Translations under genes and position numbers: made by a program
Source of the DNA: Enterococcus pallens ATCC BAA-351
GTDB taxonomy: Bacteria; Bacillota; Bacilli; Lactobacillales; Enterococcaceae
Reading direction: 5' to 3'
Assembly (NCBI RefSeq): GCF_000407485.1
Contig: NZ_ASWD01000005.1
Coordinates: 186,001-250,000 of the forward strand
Length of the DNA stretch: 64,000 nt
Part shown: piece by piece, positions 9,509 through 17,746 of the stretch
Layout of the letters: each line of letters starts with the position of its first letter
Numbering within the stretch: position 1 is the stretch's first letter
The notes under the pieces: model-generated
What the model was told of the DNA's origin: nothing
Seen by the model: the letters and a program-made list of their open reading frames with translations, nothing else
Databases searched by the model: none

Positions 9509-9599
9509 TTTGTATAGGGATACCTTAATTAAGTAAGTACAAATAACACTTAATCAGCAGTCGATTTGTCGAAGAAACGACAGATCGGCTGCTTTTTTC
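9509..9599 (+). ncRNA. Candidate small RNA of about 90 nt
   Basis: A promoter-like pair, TTGCTC (9475-9480) and extended TGCTATTAG (9495-9502) with 16-base spacing, precedes this stretch. It ends in a strong intrinsic terminator: AGCAGTCGATTTGTCG pairs with CGACAGATCGGCTGCT and is followed by six T residues. No open frame with a ribosome site fits between them, and no plus-strand gene lies close upstream to own the terminator. The transcript itself is inference. Confidence 0.4.
9556..9599 (+). terminator. Strong orphan intrinsic terminator
   Basis: A 16-base stem with two G-T or mismatch positions, a short loop and a T6 tail. The nearest upstream plus-strand gene already has its own terminator at 9031-9074, so this one belongs to another transcript. 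Confidence 0.8.
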
Positions 9600-9620
9600 T
9601 ATTTTTTTGCTTTCATGGTT

Positions 9621-9850
9621 CTAAAACTACCCTTTAAGAAAAAAATCTCGAAAAATATTTACACCTCATATTCCTTGATTTAACAATGTTTCTAGCGTAT
9701 TTCTCCTCTTTTTTTAACCAAAAAAGCAAAAAAATATTTTGGGTAGTTATAGGGGGCCTTTTTTCGCTCTTTTTTTTAAGAATCCTATTAAATCAACCTT
9801 TTCAAAAATTGGAGGGGGTCTATAACTACCCAAACCTGCCTATAACGACT
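9621..9850. repeat. Repeated motif CTATAACTACCC upstream of the DUF1659 gene
   Basis: CTATAACTACCC occurs exactly at 9820-9831 and inverted at 9741-9752. A one-mismatch copy (CTAAAACTACCC) lies at 9621-9632, and a weaker one (CTATAACGACTC) at 9839-9850. All lie in the 510-base gene-poor stretch in front of 9956. They may be regulator sites, or the inverted pair may form a long hairpin. A 76-codon frame at 9686-9916 overlaps them but has no ribosome site. Confidence 0.5.
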
Positions 9851-9955
9851 CTTTCTTTTTTTCGAGAAATCCGTTATCTTTTAGTCACCGGCCGGGAAAC
9901 AAAACAAGCACCATAATCCAAAATAAAAAAACATTACAGAAACGGAGGAACCGAA

Positions 9956-10171
9956 ATGATACAAAAATTGGGCACAAAATTACAAGTACAAATTGAACAA
10001 GCAGGCGAAGATAAACAAAAGAAAGTGAATTTTTCAAACGTGATCGACAATCCACCTGAAGAAGATGTAGTAAAGTTGGGGGAAATTATGGCAGATTTGT
10101 CTCAACAAGGTAGCTCATTGGATAGTGTGATTATGACTGTGCAGTCACGAATTACCATGGAGGTTGAATAA
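9956..10171 (+). CDS. DUF1659-like small protein
   Basis: 71 residues, preceded by CGGAGGA. The overall pattern (KLxTKLQVQIE...G.D..KK.NFSNV...) matches the DUF1659 family of small Firmicutes proteins of unknown function, typically encoded just before a DUF2922 gene, as here (two bases to the next start). The likely operon is 9956-11588 or on to the toxin at 11755. Confidence 0.75.
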   Translation: MIQKLGTKLQVQIEQAGEDKQKKVNFSNVIDNPPEEDVVKLGEIMADLSQQGSSLDSVIMTVQSRITMEVE

Positions 10172-10173
10172 GC

Positions 10174-10416
10174 ATGAAAAAAGTCGTTAAGTTAGTCTCT
10201 ATTTTTAGAAATGGTATGGGAAAAAATCAGACCTGGAGCTTGAGCAATCCTGATACCACCAAGACACCTTCACAAATTAAAGCTCTTTTGGAAGAAATGG
10301 CGAAATTGAACCTCTTTCATAAAGACGGGATTCGCCAATATGAATCCGTCGTAAGTGCCAAGTATGTCGAAACGATTGAAACACCGATCTTTGAAGAAGT
10401 TCCTGTTACACGCTAA
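10174..10416 (+). CDS. DUF2922-like small protein
   Basis: 80 residues. It has the DUF2922 outline: a short beta-strand with LVSIFRN, a WSLSNPD turn and the conserved C-terminal AKYVETIETPIF. Function is unknown in the family. It is close-coupled to the DUF1659 gene and has a longer paralogue at 10995. The two share the SxxNPDxTK and AKYVETIxTPIFE segments, so they arose by duplication. Confidence 0.75.
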   Translation: MKKVVKLVSIFRNGMGKNQTWSLSNPDTTKTPSQIKALLEEMAKLNLFHKDGIRQYESVVSAKYVETIETPIFEEVPVTR

Positions 10417-10425
10417 TTATTAATT

Positions 10426-10456
10426 GAGAAGCAGCGACAGACGTGTCATGCTTCTC
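10426..10456 (+). terminator. Hairpin after the first DUF2922 gene (weak terminator or attenuator)
   Basis: GAGAAGC pairs with GCTTCTC around an inner GACA/TGTC stem. The tail (TTGCATTACTTT) is poor in T, so readthrough into the next gene is likely. Confidence 0.45.
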
Positions 10457-10543
10457 TTGCATTACTTTATGATTGAACCAGCTTTCCTAGGTAGTTGGTT
10501 GAATGAATACTTATCTATAAAGAAAAGAAATGAGGAATCCATT

Positions 10544-10936
10544 ATGATGTCAGAGCAACCCTTCACCCACCAACAACTGTTTAACTTAAAACTCGAAACT
10601 ATTGAACAAAGACTCATGGAATATTACCAGGAAACTCAGAATGGCACCATGACCATCAAGCTATTACTTGCTTTACGTGTCCGATACCAGCTTGGTGCGA
10701 AGGAGTTTGCTCTGGTATTGCAAGACTTAGTTCGTCACTTATTTATGAATACCAAGGCGACGAGAACCATGAAGCAGTTTTTCTGGTATTTTGTAGATTA
10801 TTTTGAAACCAGTGAATTGCGCATCCTGAATTTAAAGCTGAACCCTGTTCGCAATTTTATCGAAAAAGCCAAGTCTCTGATCAAGTCACAAGTTGCCAAA
10901 TTATTCCATACAGAAGCTGACACTGAAGCCACCTGA
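10544..10936 (+). CDS. Hypothetical protein in the DUF2922 cluster
   Basis: About 130 residues starting at MMSEQPF; GAGGAA lies six bases upstream of the ATG at 10544, whereas the longer frame from 10424 begins inside a hairpin. It is rich in charged and aromatic residues and probably all-helical (KLETIEQRLMEYYQE...). There is no signal peptide. I do not recognise it. It lies between the two DUF2922 paralogues and is presumably co-transcribed with them. Confidence 0.55.
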   Translation: MMSEQPFTHQQLFNLKLETIEQRLMEYYQETQNGTMTIKLLLALRVRYQLGAKEFALVLQDLVRHLFMNTKATRTMKQFFWYFVDYFETSELRILNLKLNPVRNFIEKAKSLIKSQVAKLFHTEADTEAT

Positions 10937-10994
10937 AAATGATACTTATCGTCTGTCTCACCTACGCGAATAAATGATGAAAGGAGCCAAACCA

Positions 10995-11588
10995 ATGATC
11001 AGACTAGTGTCTACCTTCCTGAATAGTGAAGGCAAGAAACATAATTTTTCTTTTAATAATCCTGATATCACCAAAAGTTCTGAAGAGATCAAAGAAACAC
11101 TGGCTTTGCTAACCAGATTGGAACTCTTCGAAAAAGATGGCGTAGGATTGTTTAAGAAAGTCGTGAAAGCGAAATATGTAGAAACAATTGTCACACCAAT
11201 TTTTGAAGGCGATGAACTGTTTGGAGCCTCTGCTCCCAAAGAACCGGAGGTAACTGAAAATAATACTGCTGAACAATCGACTGCACTTCGCTGTTTACGG
11301 GAGGAAACACCGAAAGTTCCAGAGGTATCTTTTAATTTATCACCTATTAGAAGTAAAGCTCACGAGGTTCTGTCTGCTTCACTAACTAATGAAGCTTCTG
11401 CAGACCAGACTGGAGTAACTATATCGAACCCTTTAACAATTAAATCAATCAATACTACGGAGGAAGCCGCTCCTATTTCTGATAATTTCTACGATGTTGT
11501 CAAAGAAATGGTGAAGCGAAGAAAAAGAAGGAAAGCCAAGGAGCAGGAGAAAAGAAAACAAAAGAACCCACCTGAAACACCTTCATGA
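10995..11588 (+). CDS. DUF2922-like protein with long basic C-terminal extension
   Basis: About 197 residues from the ATG at 10995, nine bases after AAGGAG. Residues 1-75 match the neighbouring DUF2922 protein (FNNPDITKS, AKYVETIVTPIFEG). The remaining 120 residues look disordered, with Glu/Thr/Pro-rich sequence, and end in a strongly basic tail (VKRRKRRKAKEQEKRKQK). Such a tail may contact nucleic acid or membrane, but no function is known. It is followed by the Fst-like toxin gene 68 bases downstream. Confidence 0.7.
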   Translation: MIRLVSTFLNSEGKKHNFSFNNPDITKSSEEIKETLALLTRLELFEKDGVGLFKKVVKAKYVETIVTPIFEGDELFGASAPKEPEVTENNTAEQSTALRCLREETPKVPEVSFNLSPIRSKAHEVLSASLTNEASADQTGVTISNPLTIKSINTTEEAAPISDNFYDVVKEMVKRRKRRKAKEQEKRKQKNPPETPS

Positions 11589-11656
11589 TGTCTGATCATT
11601 TACCAGCGTAGGTAAAATAGATTCGTCTGGATCATGAGCTGCACTGAAGGGGGGTG

Positions 11657-11755
11657 ATGAATTTGCAATCTCTTGTACAGTATATTTTAGCCCCGATTTT
11701 TGTCGGACTGGTTATCGCATTGGTTAATCACTGGTTAGATGATCATGATCCCTGA
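11657..11755 (+). CDS. Fst/Ldr-type small membrane toxin (type I TA)
   Basis: 32 residues with a ribosome site (AAGGGGGGTG) directly upstream. The core APIFVGLVIALV followed by a polar acidic tail (DDHDP) is the layout of Fst from enterococcal par loci, in which APIFVGLV is a hallmark. These peptides insert in the membrane and are silenced by an antisense RNA. A hairpin 75 bases downstream (11830-11861) fits the convergent terminator of such loci. The antisense RNA would run from about 11875 towards the toxin on the minus strand; I infer it but did not prove a promoter. Confidence 0.75.
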   Translation: MNLQSLVQYILAPIFVGLVIALVNHWLDDHDP

Positions 11756-11829
11756 CGATACAACAAGCTATTGCAAAATGAGACAGTTGTAATAGCTACA
11801 CGTTCATTGAAATCTGAATAAAAGCGAAA

Positions 11830-11861
11830 CCACCTGTAAAGATGGCGCCCTTTGCAGGTGG
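11830..11861. terminator. Hairpin downstream of the Fst-like toxin
   Basis: CCACCTGTAAAG pairs with CTTTGCAGGTGG around GATGGCGC-type loop bases. The minus-strand tail (TTTCGCTTTTATT) is T-rich, and the plus-strand tail is weaker. In known par loci the toxin mRNA and the antisense RNA share such a terminator, which is also where they pair. Confidence 0.6.
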
Positions 11862-12446
11862 TCATTTGATGACTATTAATTTTTATATATTTACTTGAAT
11901 TGAAAGACTGTTAAAAATATACATAATGAGTTATTTTGACTATTGCTTGATTGAAAAGCATTTTCAAATTAAAAGATAAAACTTTAGTAATTGCCTCTCT
12001 CTTCTTACGTTAAAAACTAAATAGAAGACAGGTATAGAACAAAGTAGTATGGTTTTCTTTATTTTGCATCTCTGTAAAAACGTCTAATTTATTTCTTTAA
12101 GCGATTTGTTAGTGCTTCAACAAGCTAATAAGTTGAAGGACATGTTGGATAAGCTTATGATCATTCTCTAAACAAAAAAGAAGACGTGAATAAGCCGGTG
12201 AATCTATACGAGAATTTAATACTGTAGATAAAAGAACCATTTATTTCTGTATTAACTACGGATAAAGCTAATTCTTTCTATAATAAGTTAAAATTGAATC
12301 TATAGTCATAGTGATTTTTTACCTCTCTGGTGACTAAACGAATTCACAAATTTTTGTCTATTTGTGAATCGAATCAATATTAGTGTTTTACTGGATATTA
12401 TATATTTTCTTTTTTGTAAATACGTGAAAGAAATGAGGGTAAAAAA
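11862..12446. other. AT-rich gene-free region
   Basis: About 585 bases without a convincing frame. The first part may hold the antitoxin RNA promoter (minus-strand TTAACA and TATATA-like boxes near 11880-11915). The rest shows only short broken frames and looks like decayed DNA. Confidence 0.4.
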
Positions 12447-13446
12447 ATGGTAAAAGATAACTATCATGATTTTCTGTTGGCTACTTGGAAGCCAGCTGAA
12501 ACCGAAGCCATTCTAACAGCCTTAGAATTAGAACTTTTCGATAAGATTGATCAAGGCTTTGATACGGCCGAAGACTTGAGTAAAGAAGGAAATTATCATT
12601 TACCTACCATTGAGCGAATTCTCACTTTGCTTGAGAACTCTGATTTCCTAATAGAAGAGTCTGGAAACTACTCGATTAGTGAAAAGTATTCTGCCTATGT
12701 ATTGAAGAGCAGCCCTTGGTATAATGGAGAGATTTGGTTACTTCATCAGCAGCTAAATCGAGAATTATTTGGACATTTGACAGAAATGGCTAGAACTGGA
12801 GAGAGTGGGATCAATGTCTTTGCGAGTAATAACACCAAGGTTTGGGATAGTGCAATGCCTTTTCTTAATTCCTTGGCTAAAATAAGCGCCGAAGCTATTG
12901 TGAACCACTTCAAAGATAGTCTTTTAGAAAAGGATCATTTGACGATATTAGACTTAGGCTGTGGAACCGGCTTCTATACCGCTTCTTTACTTAAAGAAAA
13001 CGTGACCTGGCAAGGGATTGGGATTGAACACCGAAACAGTCACTAAGATTGCAGAAGATAAGAATAAAGATCTGGTTGCTCAAGGGCGTCTTCAGTTTCA
13101 AGCAGGAAATATTTTCGAAGAACTGCCGGATGTTTCTAAAGTCGATATTATTATTTTAAGTAATGTCATGCATGGCTATAATCAAGAAGAAAATATTGAG
13201 TTGATAAAAAATGCTAGACGTTACTTGAAGCCTAATGGGTTAATTCTCGTGAACGAATTTTTGCTAACAAATCCTTCTGATAGTTTAGAGTCAATGTTTG
13301 ATTCGTTCTTTTCACTTGTTGGTACCGGAAGCTCCTTCACAGATAAGCAGCTGCTTCAAATTTTTGAAGCTGTTCATCTGTCAAAAATTGATCAAATTGA
13401 TTTGAATGGGCCTTCAACAGTTTATATCTTTTCCAACAATCAATAG
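12447..13446 (+). pseudogene. Class I SAM-dependent methyltransferase, frameshifted
   Basis: Two overlapping frames join into one protein of about 333 residues. The first (12447-13046) has a winged-helix-like dimerisation region and motif I (ILDLGCGTGFY), then stops soon after WQGIG. The second continues with LNTETVTK..., motif II-like VDIIILSNVMHG and the C-terminal strands. Removing one G from the second GGG of GGGATTGGG near 13017-13022 restores one frame. The layout matches O-methyltransferase-like proteins with an N-terminal helix-turn-helix-like domain. A genuine frameshift would remove most of the SAM fold; a sequencing error in a G-run is the other explanation. Confidence 0.75.
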
Positions 13447-13473
13447 ATTCATGATTCGCTGCGTTTCACTTAC

Positions 13474-13520
13474 AAAAAAGTCTCTAAGTACCGAAATACA
13501 CGCATTTAGAGACTTTTCTT
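13474..13520. terminator. Bidirectional terminator
   Basis: AAGTCTCTAA pairs with TTTAGAGACTT, flanked by A6 on the left and TTTTC on the right. It serves the methyltransferase gene and the convergent UroD-fold gene. Confidence 0.8.
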
Positions 13521-13522
13521 TC

Positions 13523-14476
13523 TTATTGTTGAAGATATTCGTGAATGTGACGAAGCTTAGCCAATGGAATATCTGTTGGTAAGGTACAATCCGCACCGAT
13601 AATATAGCGATTGCCTTTAAATTCTTGGTGAATTTTATTTAGTTTCTCTTGTATCTCCTGTTCGCTTCCGTCAACCAATGCCCCGGATCGATCATCGAAT
13701 CCACCTAAATAGACTTTGTTACCAAAAATTTGACGTGCCTCGTCAAAGGAATAGCTGCTTTCATGCATCGCCCAATTGACAACATCGCAAGGATAATCTT
13801 GGTAATTCCTTAAAATAGTGTCTTCTTTACAAATATGAAGAAAAATGGAGATGGTTTCTCTTTCCTCAGCATGTTTTAGTAAGCCACTTTCTGCTGGCTT
13901 TAGTAGCTCTTGGATAAATGTTTCGTTGAACTTATGTTTCTCTCCCCCTAAAGCGGCATAATAGATGCCTTGTACACCTGAATTCATCGTCATCTCTAAA
14001 ACATGTTGTGTATTTTCTTCAATAATCTTTAGCCCATCCATCACAGCCTCAGGATCTCGCTGATAATGGTCATTAATTAAAGCAGGAGAAACAGAATAAC
14101 TATGACCTGAAGCATGGGACAGGGAAGCAATTAAGCCATGAACCGTTCCCAACAAGTAACAATCTTCTTGGTTAGCTTCTACAATTCTTTGCAGAATATC
14201 CGCTTGATCGGTAATCAACTTAGAAGTCTTGGAGAGCTTCGGGATATTTTTCCATTCGTGAAGCTGTTCAATTTTATGATTACCGCGCATCTCATTTTCG
14301 TTCATGATTTTCAAAATATCTGTTTGAGTTTTGTCTTTAAAATCAAGATGAGCAGCAACTTGTGCCTCTACGCCTTTAGAAATAATGTCTTTAGGAAAAT
14401 GCAACCAAAATCCCATAGGAATCTGGTCGGGTATTTCTCCTTTTAGCACGCAGTTTACTCGTTCAATTTTCTTCAT
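13523..14476 (-). CDS. UroD/MtaA-fold methyltransferase-like protein
   Basis: About 317 residues from the ATG at 14476, which has GAAGGAG seven bases upstream inside the end of the preceding gene. The fold is that of uroporphyrinogen decarboxylase, but the N-terminus (IPMGFWLHFP) lacks the HemE substrate motif. Instead His214, Cys216 (FLHICKED) and Cys297 (IIGADCTLP) form the HxC...C zinc set of thiol methyltransferases such as MtaA, MtbA and MtsA. It probably activates a thiol for methyl transfer. It is the last gene of the PTS operon, after a C-S-lyase-like enzyme, which suggests a methylthio or other sulfur substrate. No corrinoid protein is encoded nearby. Confidence 0.75.
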   Translation of the reverse strand: MKKIERVNCVLKGEIPDQIPMGFWLHFPKDIISKGVEAQVAAHLDFKDKTQTDILKIMNENEMRGNHKIEQLHEWKNIPKLSKTSKLITDQADILQRIVEANQEDCYLLGTVHGLIASLSHASGHSYSVSPALINDHYQRDPEAVMDGLKIIEENTQHVLEMTMNSGVQGIYYAALGGEKHKFNETFIQELLKPAESGLLKHAEERETISIFLHICKEDTILRNYQDYPCDVVNWAMHESSYSFDEARQIFGNKVYLGGFDDRSGALVDGSEQEIQEKLNKIHQEFKGNRYIIGADCTLPTDIPLAKLRHIHEYLQQ

Positions 14477-15617
14477 TTTCTTCTCCTTCAAGTGCTTGCT
14501 GAATGTCTAGCCATAAATCGTCAACATCTTCTATACCGCAAGACAGCCTTACTAGTTTGGGCGTTACGCCAGCTTTTAAACGGTCAGATTCAGCCATACA
14601 GGCATGGGACATTGTCCATGGATAGGATAAAATACTCTCCACACCACCTAAACTTACCGCTACGATCGGAAGTTTTATTCGCTGAAATAATTGATGAACT
14701 TGCCTTTCCGTATTCAGCTCAAAGGATAAGACTGCTCCTCCATTGGTTGCTTGTTTAAAATGCTGCAAATGATCTGGGTGATTCTCCAGTCCCGGATAAT
14801 GAACAGCCTGTACGTTGACTAGTGATTGCAGCCTGTTGGCTAAAATTAGTGCATTACAGCTGGCTTGTTTCATTCTCACTGCTAAGGTTTTTATGCCTCT
14901 TAACAAGAGCCACGCTTCCTCAATGCCGGGAATTGATCCGATAATTTTTTGATTTTTACGCAGCTTTTCTTTGAGCTCTTCGCTATTCGTTACTGCAACC
15001 CCCATAACTATATCGCTGTGCCCACCCAGAAACTTCGTGGCACTGTGTATAACGATGTCTACACCGAGGATCAATGGTTGTTGAAAATAGGGTGTCATAA
15101 AGGTATTATCACAAATAGTTATGAGCCCATGCGTTTTGGCAATTCTACAAACTGCTTGAATATCTGTAACTGTCAGCAAAGGATTGGAAGGAGTCTCCAA
15201 ATAGAACATCTTAGTATTAGAACGTATAGCCTCCTCCCAAGCTAAAGGATTTCGTTCATCGACAAAGGTATAAGTAACGTTAAATCTATTCAACAGCTCT
15301 GTCAGCAATTGGAAGGTACCACCATAAATATTCCCTCCTAGGACAAGATGATCTCCTGAATTTAAGACTAGCAATGACGCTGTTATTGCGGCCATACCAG
15401 AAGAAAAAGCAATGCCGTATTTAGCATCTTCTAAAGCTGCTACAGCTTTTTCGGCAGCCTTCACCGTAGGATTACCAAAACGGGTATAGGTGTACTCCTG
15501 ACTGTCAGGAAAGTTTTTTTGATGAAAGGTTGAAGCTTGATATTTAGGAATAGCTGCTGCTCCAGTCTCTGAATCAATCACTGGGTAGCTGTGGAGTACT
15601 TTAGTATCAACGTTCAT
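14463..15617 (-). CDS. Cys/Met-metabolism PLP enzyme (cystathionine lyase/synthase family)
   Basis: 384 residues. The PLP lysine is in SATKFLGGHSD, the phosphate-binding region is SSGMAAITA, and YTYTRFGNPT is the family signature near the N-terminus. The family covers cystathionine beta-lyase, gamma-synthase, methionine gamma-lyase and O-acetylhomoserine sulfhydrylase; sequence alone does not fix which. Its start overlaps the stop of the dipeptidase gene (ATGA), so the two are translationally coupled. Inference: it cleaves the C-S bond of an amino acid released by the dipeptidase, feeding pyruvate or oxobutyrate to the cell. Confidence 0.88.
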   Translation of the reverse strand: MNVDTKVLHSYPVIDSETGAAAIPKYQASTFHQKNFPDSQEYTYTRFGNPTVKAAEKAVAALEDAKYGIAFSSGMAAITASLLVLNSGDHLVLGGNIYGGTFQLLTELLNRFNVTYTFVDERNPLAWEEAIRSNTKMFYLETPSNPLLTVTDIQAVCRIAKTHGLITICDNTFMTPYFQQPLILGVDIVIHSATKFLGGHSDIVMGVAVTNSEELKEKLRKNQKIIGSIPGIEEAWLLLRGIKTLAVRMKQASCNALILANRLQSLVNVQAVHYPGLENHPDHLQHFKQATNGGAVLSFELNTERQVHQLFQRIKLPIVAVSLGGVESILSYPWTMSHACMAESDRLKAGVTPKLVRLSCGIEDVDDLWLDIQQALEGEENEEN

Positions 15618-16903
15618 GTTTTTATCGCCTCTTCTATGACTATTTGAATCGCGTCTTTGTAAATTTGTAGTAGCTTTTCTAAATCAGACAGCTTCATGCG
15701 TTCATTTTTCCCGTGGGCATAGGTTCGAGTATCAGGAAACCTCGGACCAAAAGCTGTAAAATTATCGAAGTAGCTGGCATAGGTACTTCCACCCATATAA
15801 ATTGGCTCTGTTTGATCTGTCGGATAATACTGACGATAAAGACCAACTAATTGATCTGCTAAGTGCCTGTTTTCTACTAAATGCACATCTTTAGTGTTTA
15901 GAACCTTCAGCGTCCAATCAGGGAAAAACTGCCGAAGCTTGTGCAAAATCGTTTCTTGAGTCAGGTTATTATTAAAACGAATGTCTAGTTCAACCTGCCA
16001 TTTATTCTCTTTAAAATTGATTATGCCAGCGTTAATTGTGGTATTTCCAAAACGACTTTCGGGACAGCTTAATCCAATACTTTCACCGTTCAAGTCAGAA
16101 ATTTGTAGTAAATTATTCATTTTTTTAGATCGAATCGCAGGAGCCATCGCATTCATCAGCAGGTAGAAAGCATTTTTACCCGCCTCTGGTTTCGCAGCAT
16201 GGGCGGAAACACCTTGATAAACAACCATTTCATTTTCATGGTTGCTTGCACCAGTGAGAACCATCCTGTCTAATACTTTTTTACTTTTCACTTTCATCGT
16301 TGCGCGATCCGGTACTGAATTTACTTGCTCACCGGCAAGGATTTCATCAAGCCAGGCAATCTCCTCCGTTGATTCTAGGAGAATATGCATCCGGCCTTTT
16401 TCGCTAACAACAATTGGAAACATAGCATCAGGGACAAACCCGGAAATCGGTTTTTCTTCCCGTAAAGTATAGTGCTGGATACAAGCCATTCCAGTTTCTT
16501 CTTGGGCACCCAGGATAATTCTTGCACGTACACCTTTTTCTTCAATTTTCTGTCTGAGTTCATTTAAAAGGACAATCATCACTGCTGCTGGTCCCTTGTT
16601 ATCATATACACCTCTACCGTAAAGCGTCTGAGCCTGCTCGACTAAGGTAAATGGATCGGTGTCCCAACCATTTCCTGGAGGAACAACATCTAGGTGAACA
16701 GGAAATGCAACAAGAGGACCTTCTGTGCCTAGTTGAACCCAACCTAATGTGCTGGTTACTTTTTTGACTATGAATCCAAGCTCAGAGCAATAGTCTAAAG
16801 TAAAATCCAAAATATCCTCTTGGTCAGTCGTATTACTGGTAGGATAAGAATGATAAGAGATCATTTTTTTCAAAAGAGCAATCGTTTCCTGTAGTAACGT
16901 CAC
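15614..16903 (-). CDS. M20-family (Sapep/PepV-like) metallodipeptidase
   Basis: About 429 residues from a GTG at 16903 that has GGGGGGAG upstream; the longer frame would run into the preceding PTS gene. Metal ligands are visible in order: FPVHLDVVPPG, YGRGVYDNKGP, the catalytic GAQEETG and the C-terminal YAHGKNER. The family hydrolyses dipeptides and related amides in the cytosol with Zn or Mn. A large insert (about residues 170-310) forms the lid domain. Position in a PTS operon suggests it splits an amide or peptide bond in an imported, phosphorylated conjugate or a product of it. Confidence 0.88.
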   Translation of the reverse strand: MTLLQETIALLKKMISYHSYPTSNTTDQEDILDFTLDYCSELGFIVKKVTSTLGWVQLGTEGPLVAFPVHLDVVPPGNGWDTDPFTLVEQAQTLYGRGVYDNKGPAAVMIVLLNELRQKIEEKGVRARIILGAQEETGMACIQHYTLREEKPISGFVPDAMFPIVVSEKGRMHILLESTEEIAWLDEILAGEQVNSVPDRATMKVKSKKVLDRMVLTGASNHENEMVVYQGVSAHAAKPEAGKNAFYLLMNAMAPAIRSKKMNNLLQISDLNGESIGLSCPESRFGNTTINAGIINFKENKWQVELDIRFNNNLTQETILHKLRQFFPDWTLKVLNTKDVHLVENRHLADQLVGLYRQYYPTDQTEPIYMGGSTYASYFDNFTAFGPRFPDTRTYAHGKNERMKLSDLEKLLQIYKDAIQIVIEEAIKT

Positions 16904-16920
16904 TATTAGACTCCCCCCTT

Positions 16921-17745
16921 CTAGAATAGACGAATAAGCGACCCCACCAGACTGAAGATTATTAGAATCCACAAAAGCTTCGAAGCATTCCATTTTTTAG
17001 CGGTCATCCCCCAGTAAACAAAGAATACGAGAATTAATGGCAGCAGTCCTGGAGCAATCTTGTCTAACGTTTCTTGCAGACTGATCTCTTTGCCGGAAAT
17101 ATTTAGCGAAACCGTCGTGGAAAGTGAAACCATTGCGGCTGATAGAGCCCCCATCATAAACATGCCTAAGATACTGCCGCCTTTTATAATGCTGTTGACT
17201 AACCCACCTTGGAGAACTTTGACAATCGAGCCTCTTCCAAGCTTGTAGCCATAATGAAAGAAAAAGTATCCTTCAAAGAAATTAATAATGCACCAGATAA
17301 CAATAAAGAATGCGCCAATAACGTTTCCTTCTGCTGCAAATGAAGCCCCCAGTGCTGAAAAAATTGCTAAAAATGTTCCTGCATCAATTGCGTCGCCGAT
17401 ACCAGCCATTGGCCCCATCAATCCTGTTTTAAAATCCGTAATTACTTCATCAGGAATAGGTTCTCCTTGCGCTTTTTGCTCTTCCATCGCTAACACACTT
17501 CCGTGAATTAATCCTCCCCAAATGGCTTGAGTGTTGAAGAATCCAAGGTGCCTTTTCATTGCTGCTTTCAGGTCCTTTTCTTCTGGATAGAGCTTCTTCA
17601 AGACAGGGGCAAAAGAAGCTCCTACAGCCAAAGCTTGCATTCGTTCAAAGCTATTGGACAATTCTGCTGTCCACCACCATCTTAAATACGTTTTCGTTAC
17701 ATCCTTCTTGGTTAGCAGGCCTTTTCTTTCTTCTGTATTTTCCAT
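16921..17745 (-). CDS. PTS system mannose-family IID component
   Basis: About 274 residues. The N-terminus (LTKKDVTKTYLRWWW... and SFERMQALAVGASFAPVLKKLY) is typical of mannose/fructose/sorbose IID. GPMAGIGDAIDAGTF is the conserved loop, and the C-terminus has a hydrophobic segment (WILIIFSLVGSLIRLF). IIC and IID together form the membrane channel. The ATG at 17745 begins one base after the IIC stop. Sugar specificity cannot be told from sequence. Confidence 0.93.
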   Translation of the reverse strand: MENTEERKGLLTKKDVTKTYLRWWWTAELSNSFERMQALAVGASFAPVLKKLYPEEKDLKAAMKRHLGFFNTQAIWGGLIHGSVLAMEEQKAQGEPIPDEVITDFKTGLMGPMAGIGDAIDAGTFLAIFSALGASFAAEGNVIGAFFIVIWCIINFFEGYFFFHYGYKLGRGSIVKVLQGGLVNSIIKGGSILGMFMMGALSAAMVSLSTTVSLNISGKEISLQETLDKIAPGLLPLILVFFVYWGMTAKKWNASKLLWILIIFSLVGSLIRLF

Positions 17746-17746
17746 T

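Noticed and set aside
9686-9916. 76-codon plus-strand frame with a hydrophobic start
   Set aside because: No ribosome site and it overlaps the repeated CTATAACTACCC motifs.
13523-14476. Calling the UroD-fold gene hemE
   Set aside because: It lacks the HemE N-terminal motif, carries the HxC...C zinc set and lies in a PTS operon with no heme genes.
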